Under the pieces are notes generated by a model. It had not been told where the DNA came from. It worked only from the letters and a program-made list of their open reading frames with translations, and did not search any database. A DNA stretch of 64,000 bases from Fomitopsis serialis. Lineage: Eukaryota > Basidiomycota > Agaricomycetes > Polyporales > Fomitopsidaceae. Shown piece by piece: positions 25,993 to 34,870 of this stretch (position 1 is the stretch's first letter; the number at the start of each line of letters is the position of its first letter). The stretch is from NCBI RefSeq assembly GCF_022376445.1, contig NW_025954963.1, forward strand, positions 620,001 to 684,000, written 5' to 3'. Both the position numbers and the translations under genes were made by a program.

Positions 25993-26772
25993 ATGTCCTC
26001 GTCCGACTTCTCGTCCACCAGATTCACGTTCCTCGCGACCCTCTTCCTGCTCCTCTTCGTCTCGGCCGGGATCGTCCTCCGCTCGTTCGTCCTGCGCCGG
26101 CGCTTCCGGAGACGAATCGAAGAGGCCCTCGCCGCCGGCGTGCCCTTGACGCCTCCCTGGGGCGGCCCGCCCATATTGCCCAGGATCCTCGAGAGACCGA
26201 CGCTGTGGGACGTCTTCATCAGGCCTGCGTCGAAGGAGGGATGGAGCGAGACACTGGTTAGTCGTCCTTCACTCTGCACTGCCCACGTGCCGCTTTTGGC
26301 ACCACATCGCCCTCATTGACCTCCGTGCACCATGCAGCCATTGGCGGCACAGGTCGCCGCGTCCAAGTCTATGCAGTCTAACGAGAGTACGCTCTCCCTG
26401 CAAGGAGCCGGTCTACACGCCTCGACGTCCCCTTTCGCCCTCCTTCGACGTCCGTTCGCACGCCGGCGCGCGACCTCGACGCCTACTGCCTCGCCGAACA
26501 TCTCCAACCCTCTGCCAACAGAGGCTTCCGCGGACGACGTGCTTCCGCGTGCGGAAGCAGTGCAGGTTGCGGTTATGGTGATGATGCCTAATCCACATCG
26601 ACCGGTGCTCTGGCAGAACTCCGCCTCCGTCTCGCCGAAGGGTAAGGAGAAGAGCGTGTCGGGGGACTGGGACGAAGAAGATGAAGAAGAGGAACAGGGC
26701 GTTCCCGACGTCGTACTGGGCCTAGCGCAGGTGCCGCAAAGGGGCATGATGGCTCGCTCACCCCAGCTATGA
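25993..26772 (+). CDS. Single-pass membrane protein of unknown function
   Basis: Not recognised. Exon 25993-26256 encodes MSSSDFSSTRF, then a hydrophobic helix TFLATLFLLLFVSAGIVLRS and a stop-transfer block FVLRRRFRRR, followed by PWGGPPILPRILERPTLWD. Donor GTTAGT at 26257 and acceptor before 26338 join ETL to PLAAQVAASKS. Exon 26338-26772 is Ser/Pro/Arg-rich, with a later VQVAVMVMMPNPHRP block and an acidic run DWDEEDEEEEQGVPDVVLGL near the end. One helix followed by basic residues suggests a type I or signal-anchored protein with a cytosolic tail. A Ser/Thr-rich frame from the ATG at 25759 (MSSTSSPSTASTTSSASPSA) could be a first exon giving an outer Ser-rich stalk. The junction near 25870-25940 is not clear, so the 5' end is uncertain. 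Confidence 0.6.
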
Positions 26773-26869
26773 TCGTATCGACGTAGATTGTGTTCATGCC
26801 TACTCTTTCCGGCTTTCCTAGTTTGCATAACTCGTGGACAATGTTGTATTCTGGAGTACACACCCTACC

Positions 26870-28735
26870 TTATGTACTGTATAGCTTAGTTGACAGTGAA
26901 GTCTGTTTAGATTCCATCGCGACGTTGGGATAGTAAGTCATGGTCCAGCTCCAATTAGTCGATCCATATGGTACTGCTGTGGTGTCTGCCTTCGCGGCTC
27001 TTCGCAGCCCAGTACACATGATGAGCAAAAGCAAAAGCAGTGAGCTGGAAACCCACCTGTTACGCTCGTCTTCCCATTGATCCTCATCCTCGTCGATTAC
27101 AATCTCTAGATCCTCCTCGTCATCCGAGCCCTCGAAATACTCAAACTCATCCACGTTATCTTTAATCCACTGCTCGTCTTCCTCCTCGAGGTCATCGTCC
27201 TGGTTCATGAACACCTGTTTGATCGGCTTCCCCATGGCCTTCCGCGCCTCTATGAGCTTTCGTACGTCCTTCCCCGACAGGCCCGTCGTCATGAGCGACT
27301 CCAGCCTCGGCAGGAATGGGTCCTTCCCCAAGCTCGTGGCGCTGTCCCACTGTGCGACGAGCACGTCGTACCACCGCGTTGGTACGAAATCAAAGTTCAA
27401 ATTGAGCGAGAGCAGGTTCGTCAGCGCCGCGTACGCGTCTGCGACCACGCTGTCCTCGTCGCACTGCACGCCCGCGACCTTGAGCGCCTTCAGCCCGCTA
27501 AGGATGGACTTGCCTGTCGCAGGCGCCGCCCGGGTGAGGGTCTGCAGGAGCGCGCGGCCGTCGGCATCCTCGATGTCGATAGCGAGCGAGGTGAGATTGG
27601 GGAGTGCGAGGCGCGCGATGAGTTGCTTTAGGTATTCGGGGTCGAGGAAGGCGATGACGAGGTTCTGCAGGGAGGGCAGCGAGAGCGTCGTGTTTGCTTC
27701 GGGCTCGTTTGTTTCGGAAGTCTGCATCGCGTCCGGATCCAGCACGCTATCGAGCCACTCGACTGGCCCGCCTGCGGGACCGGACTGGCATAGCGTGAGG
27801 GTCTTGATCTCGGGCGAGTCGCCCAGGATGCGCGCAAAGTCCTTGAATGGTGGCCGGACGTCTTTCGCGTGGTACGCGAGCTCGAGCTCGACGAGGCCAC
27901 TGAGGAAGGTGGATGCGGCCCAGTCGAGGTGGACGCCCCACAACGCGACGTGCGTGAGTTTTGGCGCGTTCCCGTGGAACAACACGAAGTCCTGGGCCTT
28001 GAATTTCGCCGGGACGAAGGTCTCCTCGCCCTCCTCGCTGTCCTCGTAGTGGTAGAGATGCAGCACCTCTAGCATTGGTGCGCTAGTGCACGCGCCCATT
28101 TGATCGAGCGCAGACTGCATGAGGATGTACTCCGAGACCATGAGCTCGAGCGAGCGCCAGTGCCAGACGTGCGGGATAATCAGCTGCAGAATCGCCTCCA
28201 GCTCGTCCGAGCAGACCATGAGTTCAGCGAGCGCCGGAACGGGGTTGTTGAGGTCGGTCTCCTCATCGTCGTCGTCTTTGGTGACGTCGATCGAGAGGTC
28301 CAAAGGCGCGCCCTTCGATCGCTCGAGATAAATCGCAGATTTTGTGTACGGAGGGCCCTCGGCGAAGGTGAGCGTACTCCAGAGCGCGGGCGTGTCGATC
28401 GTGACGTCGCGCCAGAGTTTACATACGTGAGAGGCGGTCACCTCGAGCGGTGGCTTCTCCTCGTCCTCGTCTTCCTCCTCGTCCTTGTCCGCCTCGTTCG
28501 CCTCGTCTTCATCGTCTTCGTCATCGCCCACACTGTCAAAGTCCTCCTCTTCATCCTCATCGGCTGGGTCCATGTCTGCACCCATGAGGAATATCTGGGA
28601 GAGCAGTTCCGTCGGTAGTTCATTAATCAGGCAGCGGCCATCCTGAGGCGGCAAGTACGGGTTGCCGTGCAGGGTGCCTGGTGTAGGGATATGTGAGAAC
28701 GGTGTCGCTTGTTGTGCCTCCTGATTTTGTGACAT
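26870..28735 (-). CDS. F-box protein, copy 1 of a tandem pair
   Basis: The start Met is at 28733-28735 (MSQNQEAQQATPFSHIPTPG). The F-box-like stretch is CLINELPTELLSQIFLMGA...ASHVCKLWRDVTIDTPALWS, the usual agaricomycete form with LPTELL and V-CK-WR. It is interrupted by a long acidic insert (DEDEEEDFDSVGDDEDDEDE and more) between the two halves. The rest is a Leu-rich, LRR-like fold with segments such as LPSLQNLVIAFLDPEYLKQL and FLPRLESLMTTGLSGKDVRK, ending in an acidic stretch QWIKDNVDEFEYFEGSDDEE. By family, it would present substrates to an SCF ubiquitin ligase through Skp1. After WEDERNR there is a GTGGGT donor, so the last 55 codons to 26870 are probably intron and the true C-terminus lies in an exon I could not fix. 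A TATAAG element at 28806-28814 (minus sense) is about 75 bases upstream. Confidence 0.82.
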   Translation of the reverse strand: MSQNQEAQQATPFSHIPTPGTLHGNPYLPPQDGRCLINELPTELLSQIFLMGADMDPADEDEEEDFDSVGDDEDDEDEANEADKDEEEDEDEEKPPLEVTASHVCKLWRDVTIDTPALWSTLTFAEGPPYTKSAIYLERSKGAPLDLSIDVTKDDDDEETDLNNPVPALAELMVCSDELEAILQLIIPHVWHWRSLELMVSEYILMQSALDQMGACTSAPMLEVLHLYHYEDSEEGEETFVPAKFKAQDFVLFHGNAPKLTHVALWGVHLDWAASTFLSGLVELELAYHAKDVRPPFKDFARILGDSPEIKTLTLCQSGPAGGPVEWLDSVLDPDAMQTSETNEPEANTTLSLPSLQNLVIAFLDPEYLKQLIARLALPNLTSLAIDIEDADGRALLQTLTRAAPATGKSILSGLKALKVAGVQCDEDSVVADAYAALTNLLSLNLNFDFVPTRWYDVLVAQWDSATSLGKDPFLPRLESLMTTGLSGKDVRKLIEARKAMGKPIKQVFMNQDDDLEEEDEQWIKDNVDEFEYFEGSDDEEDLEIVIDEDEDQWEDERNRWVSSSLLLLLLIMCTGLRRAAKADTTAVPYGSTNWSWTMTYYPNVAMESKQTSLSTKLYST

Positions 28736-29408
28736 GGTGCAGTACACCCGAGGGTATTCCAATTCTGTTTGCTAGATGGATGGTCCTTACGCGCGGACAG
28801 CGAGTCTTATATTAGGCAATCAGGCTCGACCACAGGGCGGCACCAAGGCCAGTGGGCAACGCACCTCGACTGTGTAATTTGTTCGCCTTAGCAAAATGCA
28901 AAATACTGGAGCTGCCCTTCACACTTGCAGAACAAACGGAGGTCCGTGAGCTGAAGATCACGGTGGCGGAAGCAAAGAGAAATACTCGCGCGTCCGCCGT
29001 CGATCAAGATTCCAATCTGCAATCTCTGGTGCACTTGGCACGTGCTGCATTCCGATCCTCAAGTTGAACGCCGGTTCACCGCTCAATCCGCTGCGTTTCG
29101 TTCTGTATGGGATGCGAGCAGCGGGGGACATAGAAGACGATACCCATAGATATGGCTCACTCAAGAAGATCTCTGAGGGTGCTGCCCTCCGAGGCCGCCG
29201 GTGTTATGTCGCGATCATGTGACCGTGTTTTGGCGGACCCGGGACCGTGGACGTTCAAACGTTGAAGTCTAATGCAGCCTGAGCATTGAATATTGAGCAA
29301 GGTGGCTCTTCATTACACATTATTATGTCGCAAGTCAGCGAAGCCATACTGTACCAAGATCTTAATGGAATTCGGATACTCTGCGGTTTACTCTACGTCA
29401 TCGTGCTT

Positions 29409-30908
29409 TCATGAAATCATCCCGTTTACGCCTTCGGTCTCCATGATGACTTCCCCGTACGAACCACGATAATACCCAAACGTATCGACATGATCTTGAA
29501 TCCACTGCTTATCCTTCTTGGTGAAGTCACTAGGCCGGCTGATGAACACCTTTTTGAACGGCGTTCGGGTTGCCTTCCGCGCCTTGATGAGCTTGCGCGC
29601 AAATTCTCCTGACAGGCACGTTGTTGTGAGCATCTCCAGCCTCGGTAGAAGGGGAACCTCGTTCGAACGTGCAATACTCTCCCATTGCGCGATCAGCACG
29701 TTTTCCCAAGGCATGAATATGATTTGGTGCAGACTTAGCGAGCGCAACTCCGTCAGCTCTGCGAACATGCCTGCCACGACCGCGGGTTCGCTACATTCCA
29801 CAGCCGTAAGCTTGAGCTCTCGCAACTTGCTGAGCACAGACCTGCCCGTGGCAGGCGAAGGCCGCGTGAGTGTCTCCAGGAGTGCAGTGCCACTGGCGTC
29901 GTGATATTTGGTTACGGCTCTGATGCTGAGCGAGGCGAGATTGGGTAGCGCAAGGCGCTCGATGAGATGGTTCATGTGCATGGATTTAGAATAGACGAAT
30001 TCGAGTTCGCGGAGAGAAGGCAGAGGAATGGCAGGGTGTACTCCGTGGCCGGAGAACCAGAGGTCTGTATCATGTTGGGGTCCTGTACGCCGTCAAGCCA
30101 CTCGACCGGACTACCTGCAGGCCCTGACTTGCATAGTGACAATCTTTCGAGTTCGGGCGAGTTGCACAAGATGCGCGCGAAGTCCTTGAACGATGGTCGG
30201 ACGTCTTTCGCGTGGCACCCTAGCTCGAGCACCTTGAGGCCGCTCAAGAAGGTAGATGTGGCCCAGTTGACGTGGACGCACCAAAGGTTGACGTGCTGAG
30301 CTTCGGCGCGTGTCCGTGGAACAGGATAAAATCGTGTCTTCTAAATTCCTGCCGTTCGTTCTCTCCAACTCCCTTGCGTGGGTAGTTTGCGATCTGTAGC
30401 ATCTCGAGCATAGGCGCGCTAATACACGCACCCATCCGAATGAACGCGCGATGGGCCATGGAGTAATCAGAGACGATGATGTGAAGCCCATACCAGTGCG
30501 AGATATGAGGAATAATCTGCGTCATGATTGCGTCGAGCGTGTTCAATGACTCGATAACATCGCTCGTCTCTGCAGCTCCTTCATCCGCCTTGAAGTCAAT
30601 CAAGATCTGCAATGGCGCCTCCTTCGACCGCTCGAGATAAATCGCAGACTGATTATACCGCAGGTCTTCCGGAAAGTTAGTATGTTCCAGAGGGTGGGTA
30701 TGTTGGTTGCGACATCACGCCAGAGCTTGCTGACGTGGGAGATGGTTACTTCAGGGAGGAGCATGTCCCAACCATCATCACCGGCGCAATCGTACACAGT
30801 GAGGAATATCTCGATGAGCAGTTCCTTTGGGAGGTGATTGATCGAGCAGAAAACATCCTGATTTTGAGGCGTGAGCCCGGAGAGGTTACCGACAGGAGCA
30901 CTTGGCAT
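29409..30908 (-). CDS. F-box protein, copy 2, frame interrupted three times
   Basis: Start at 30908 (MPSAPVGNLSGLTPQNQDVF). It is a paralogue of copy 1 along its length: HLPKELLIEIF...VSKLWRDV (F-box), SAIYLERSKEAPL, MGACISAPMLEM, FLSGLKVLELGCHAKDVRP, CKSGPAGSPVEWLDGV, IERLALPNLASLSI, LPRLEMLTTTCLSGEFARKL and KDKQWIQDHVDTFGYYRGS. It lacks the acidic insert in the F-box and most of the acidic C-terminus of copy 1. The homologous reading jumps frame at about 30668-30676, 30295-30305 and 30016-30032. Each is exactly one base short relative to copy 1, with no intron signal. Because the same defect occurs in essential genes of this window, sequencing undercall is as likely as gene decay. The spacer to copy 1 (28736-29408) holds no supported gene. 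Confidence 0.7.
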
Positions 30909-31659
30909 GGCCAGAACGTATACAATGGGCGGCCGCCTTTGTTTCTATGTGTCTTCTAACGCGATACGCTGCCTATATGCCGAGCTGGCGAGCCTACAAT
31001 CGGATCCCACTGGAACTTGTACGCACTGTCGGGGCCGTACGTGAGTATACCGGGTGATGACGGCGACTCTTATAGTACGCTACGCACCGACTTCAAGTAT
31101 AGATGTCGAGATCAAGACCATTTATCAGGTACGAACACTGGGCAGGCTTCGCAAACACAGAGCACTGGCCAATTCAAGCTTCCTGTCAAGCTTCGAGTGC
31201 GACGACCTGCTGAGGAGCACTACAAGGTAGGTGGTATTACCACAGCCGTTGAGTGGCGGTTGCGATTTCGAACACTGGTCGCCGCCGTCCTTGCGGAGTT
31301 ACATCAGCAGGTCGATCTCCGAAACGCGTACATCTTGTCGAGCGACGCGACACGTTCCCCAAATCCTCGTCAGTCTTGCCACTAGTACTTATTATCTCAC
31401 TTAGCCACTCTCTAAATCCCGTATACTATAATCTGCAAGCAATATTGAGACTCTGCCAATGGCAAAGGCAAGGAGTTTGAATACATGAGCAGAGGCGCTC
31501 AGGTTCAGAAGGAGGCGTCGATCGGGATCTGAGGATGTCACGACGCAGTAACGGCCGAATGTAAGTAACGCGTCACACAACCTCTTCTGTTCCGCTCAAC
31601 ACACCTGGTTCGCGGTCGCAGCGTTCCTCACTGGCTCGACCAGTTTCTCAGTCAGCAGC
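30909..31659. other. Divergent spacer, F-box copy 2 / uL29m
   Basis: 750 bases with no supported frame. A TATAAGAGTCG element in minus sense (about 31065-31075) resembles the TATAAGACTCG upstream of F-box copy 1 (28803-28814). This suggests that promoter sequence was duplicated with the gene, although the distance to the start codon differs (about 160 versus 75 bases). Confidence 0.4.
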
Positions 31660-32537
31660 ATGCGACCTTCATTGCAGGCTGCGCGGCCTTTTGTGAACTG
31701 GCTGAAGACCCCGGGAACAAAAGGTGCACCCTCTGTGCCAGCGAAGGGCCGGCCTGCGACGAAGCCCGTAACCGCACTTGCTACGGTCCGGAACGAGGGC
31801 GCGCTGCGCCCACACCTCGATATTCCCGTGAATCCGAATCATGGCCTGTATGGGTTTTTCCGGAGGAATGAGGTGGACGGCGTGGCGAAGTACGAGACTT
31901 TAGATGTGTTCGACTCAACGCAGGCCATGAGCGGTACGTCTGTCTTCATTGGAAGTTGAATGACATCCGCCATCTCTCGCCACATGTGTATGTTGAATCA
32001 TGTATACAGGTCGTCTTGGTCGGCTGCTGAGCTGCGCCGGAAGAGCTTCATGGATCTGCATACCCTATGGTATGTCCTACTGCGGGAGCGCAATCTGCTA
32101 GCGACGCAAGCCGAAGAAGCACGGCGCATGGGCATCTCCATGCCGGCACTGCAAATTCAGATCAAGAGGAAGCACAGGGTTCGTGTTGACATCCACCGTA
32201 CATCCATGTCTTGTATTGCTCATGTTCCCATGTTCAGTGTCGAAAGAGTATGGCTCGTATCAAGTACGTCACAAACGAGCGACGTCTAGCGTATGAACGT
32301 GCCGTTCAGCGTACGAACAACAAAAGGAAGCGGCGGTGGGGCGCAACGGAATCGGAGCAGCTGGCTCAGGCTCAGGCGGAGGCCAAGGCCAAGATGGAGG
32401 AAGCAGCGCGAGCCAATGCTGCGAAGCGGGAGGCAGCTGAACAACAGTCGGCAGCGAGGCTGGTTGGCGCAGGGTTGTTCGAGAGTGCACCGCAGGGTTC
32501 TGGTTCCCAGAGCAGCAACGAGAATAGAAGCTCGTAG
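31660..32537 (+). CDS. MRPL4: Mitochondrial large-subunit ribosomal protein uL29m (MRPL47 family; yeast Mrpl4)
   Basis: Structural protein near the exit tunnel of the mitochondrial large subunit. Exon 1 (from 31660) starts [20 protein letters not shown], a basic presequence, and continues [20 protein letters not shown]. After the GTACGT intron at about 31935 comes the L29 core [40 protein letters not shown] and IKRKHR. A second intron then joins [20 protein letters not shown], and the protein ends in a long Ala/Glu/Lys helix and a Ser-rich tail. The family reads GRSW at the first junction, but the sequence after the acceptor (about 32010-32019) is one base short for this, the same defect as elsewhere. 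It converges with SDHAF1, 82 bases between stop codons. Confidence 0.9.
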
Positions 32538-32619
32538 ATGACGCTAATCGTACAGGTCTGCTTAATATCACTTCATTTGGGTGCGTGAGTCTACAGACAG
32601 TGCCCACCATGCGTTTGCA

Positions 32620-32998
32620 TCATATTGAGCGGTCAAGTAGGATCGCGCTCACGAATGTCCGTCTCCCGTGTCGCTGTCCCCACTCCATCATCTCCGTGCT
32701 CACGAAACAGTTCCGAACTTTGCTATCTTCGTACATCTCCACCTGCCTCCGGCCGTGTCGGAGCAAATGCTCGATGGCTGCGACGTCTCGTGGGGATACG
32801 GAGGACGCCCGCGTTTTGAATGTGTAGCGCACGAAAAGGTCAAACTTCTCTCGGACAGCAGGCGGTTTTGAGTGGGCCATCCTCAACGCCCTGTTTCGGC
32901 ACGATGTCAGGCTTTGTCATGCGACAAGTCGCAAGTGGCACGCACCGTCTGTAGAGTGCCAGGACTTCCTTCTGCAGGCCCGAAAACCGCGGGGCCAT
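32620..32998 (-). CDS. SDHAF1: Succinate dehydrogenase assembly factor 1 (LYR protein)
   Basis: SDHAF1 is a small matrix LYR protein that helps insert Fe-S clusters into the SDHB subunit of complex II. Exon 1, 32946-32998, encodes MAPRFSGLQKEVLALYRR, with the LYR tripeptide in the normal place about 15 residues from the start. A 55-base intron (donor GTGCGT, acceptor AACAG) leads to exon 2 at 32890, giving YRRALRMAHSKPPAVREKFD, then RYTFKTRASSVSPRDVAAIE and HLLRHGRRQVEMYED. The RR-Q-EMYE motif after the helix is typical. The last 30 codons (to the stop at 32620) are less certain because a GTGAGC donor follows NCF. The gene shares a 246-base divergent promoter region with NDUFAF6. Confidence 0.9.
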
Positions 32999-33244
32999 GA
33001 TTCGTGGTGTCCAGTTTAGAAGATGGTGAGGGCGGTGCACCGCTCAAGAGCGATAGACATCCTGTTGGTGAGAGTCGGTCGACGAGTCCGACTCTTGAGT
33101 CTTTGACACGTCCACCGTCCCGCGGCACGCCACGCACGTGATTCACGCGTCACCGACGACGACCTCTGAGTTCGTCTCAATTCTCGGTCCTCGGACGTGT
33201 AGCGGTGGGATAACTCCGTACTACATCCTTGGTCCACACAAAAC
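32999..33244. promoter_or_regulatory. Bidirectional promoter region SDHAF1 / NDUFAF6
   Basis: Only 246 bases separate the start codons of two divergent genes for respiratory-complex assembly factors. Both promoters and both 5' UTRs must lie here. No strong TATA box is visible on either strand, which fits housekeeping-type initiation. Shared control of complex I and complex II assembly is an inference from position only. Confidence 0.6.
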
Positions 33245-34440
33245 ATGCTCAGACCCACCGCCCGACGTCAATCTCAACTGACATGCCTTATGGCGCTGCC
33301 TCGGGGTGGTGCTCGCGCTGTACTCCGGCGATTCATGGCTACCAACGCCGAGAAAGGAGGGATTCAGGACACTGCAGCCTATTGCAGCGATGTGGTCCGC
33401 AAACGTGACTATGAGTCATTCCTCATCTCGCACTTCTGGCCACGGGAGCTCCGGGAACATTTCATTGCGTTGCGCGCGTTTTATGTATGTGTGGCTGTAA
33501 TTGGGCCTCGTCGATCCACTGAAACATATGGACACACAGGTGGAACTGGCTTCCGTGCAAGAGGCGGTCTCGAACATAACGTTGGGCAAGATGCGGATGC
33601 AATTTTGGAGAGACGCGGTGAAGGACATCGCTGATGTGCGTACCTGTGTGCCGCCCTCATATGTTGCCATGCCTGAGCGCACGAGACGGTAGGGTAGACC
33701 GCCGAGGCATCCAACAGCGCTCGCTTTGGTACGGGCGTGTCAAGCCGCAAATCTGCAAACATATCACCTTAAACGTATCATCGACGCGAGGGTGGGTGAT
33801 TGTCCACGATGCATGTTCGTGTGGTCTGATGATGGTGTCTGTCCTAGGATGCCGAGCTTGACACCCCAACACACATGTCACTAGACTCCCTAACATCTCA
33901 TGCAGAAGCCACATCCTCGACGTTCCTGTACCTGCAACTATCCCTCCTCTCCCTGTCCGCGTCGTCATCACTTTCACATGCCGCTTCGCATCTCGGCGTT
34001 GCGCAGGGTATCACTACGCTGCTACGCGCACTGCCGTATCACGCGTCGCAGGGTAGGATGATGATACCAGCGGAAATCACGGCGCGGCACGGCGTCAGTC
34101 AGGAGGAGGTTTTTCGCAAGGGTGGGCAAGCAAGCGGCATCGAAGACGCTGTATTTGAGTTTGCCACTGTGGCCAATGACAACCTTCAAACATGCTCGGA
34201 GATTTTCAAGCGGAGGGCGGGGTGCCTAACAGGGCAAGACCGGTATTTTGAATGCAGTTTGTCGCGTCCACTATTCTTGCTTTCGTACGCACCTGACGGC
34301 CCGAGTAGGTGCCGACCCGACTGTATCTGGAGCGCCTGGAAGCGGCAAATTTCGACGTGTTCGATCCGTCTTTGCAAGTGCGTGGGTGGCAGCTGCCGTG
34401 GAGGATCTGGCGTAGTTACTACTACAAGGGGCAGTTTTAG
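33245..34440 (+). CDS. NDUFAF6: NDUFAF6-like complex I assembly factor (squalene/phytoene synthase fold)
   Basis: Mitochondrial protein needed for early assembly of complex I; it has the trans-isoprenyl synthase fold. The ATG at 33245 opens an Arg-rich, acid-poor presequence (MLRPTARRQSQL...RRFMATNAEK). Next come YCSDVVRKRDYESFLISHFW, PRELREHFIALRAFY, splice to VELASVQEAVSNITLGKMRM, QFWRDAVKDIAD, splice to ALALVRACQAANLQTYHLKR, LGVAQGITTLLRALPYHASQ, MMIPAEITARHGVSQEEVFR, and the C-terminus VPTRLYLERLEAANFDVFDP ending YYYKGQF. LRAFNVEL-like and MRMQFW are family signatures. Around 34210-34245 the expected EGGVPNRARPVF is reached only by adding one base, and the junction to FVASTILAF is unclear. 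Otherwise the exons fit. Confidence 0.9.
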
Positions 34441-34870
34441 CAGCATAAGGATAAAATGGATATGTCGTGCGCACGAACATACGGGTCTGCTAAGGTTGCT
34501 ATGTGGACGACTTGCGCGCCGATCTGTGTCGCAAAAGCCAACCAACGTGAGATGGCATCCGCCACACTTCCGCATTGGGCAATTGTAGAGCGCGCCCGTG
34601 GACGGACCGCTTGGCCAAGTGACGGGGGCGCTAGGCTCGCGGCTCAGCTGTGGCAGCGGCCAAACAAATATCTCTCCCACTCCCAACTGCCAGGCCACAC
34701 CGAGGCGTTGCACTCTCCCTTGTCCACATCCTCCCCCACCCGAGATCTTCTGTGGTCTCGTCTTCTGGCGGATCGCAAACCACACCACGATGGACCGTCT
34801 GTGTGGTACGTGCCAGATATATAACAGTTCCCGATCCTGGGGTAGCCCCTCTAATCCCACCCATGCCATC

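Noticed and set aside
29409..30908. F-box copy 2 as a pseudogene
   Set aside because: All three frame breaks are single-base deficits identical in kind to those in essential genes of the window, so sequence error explains them equally well.
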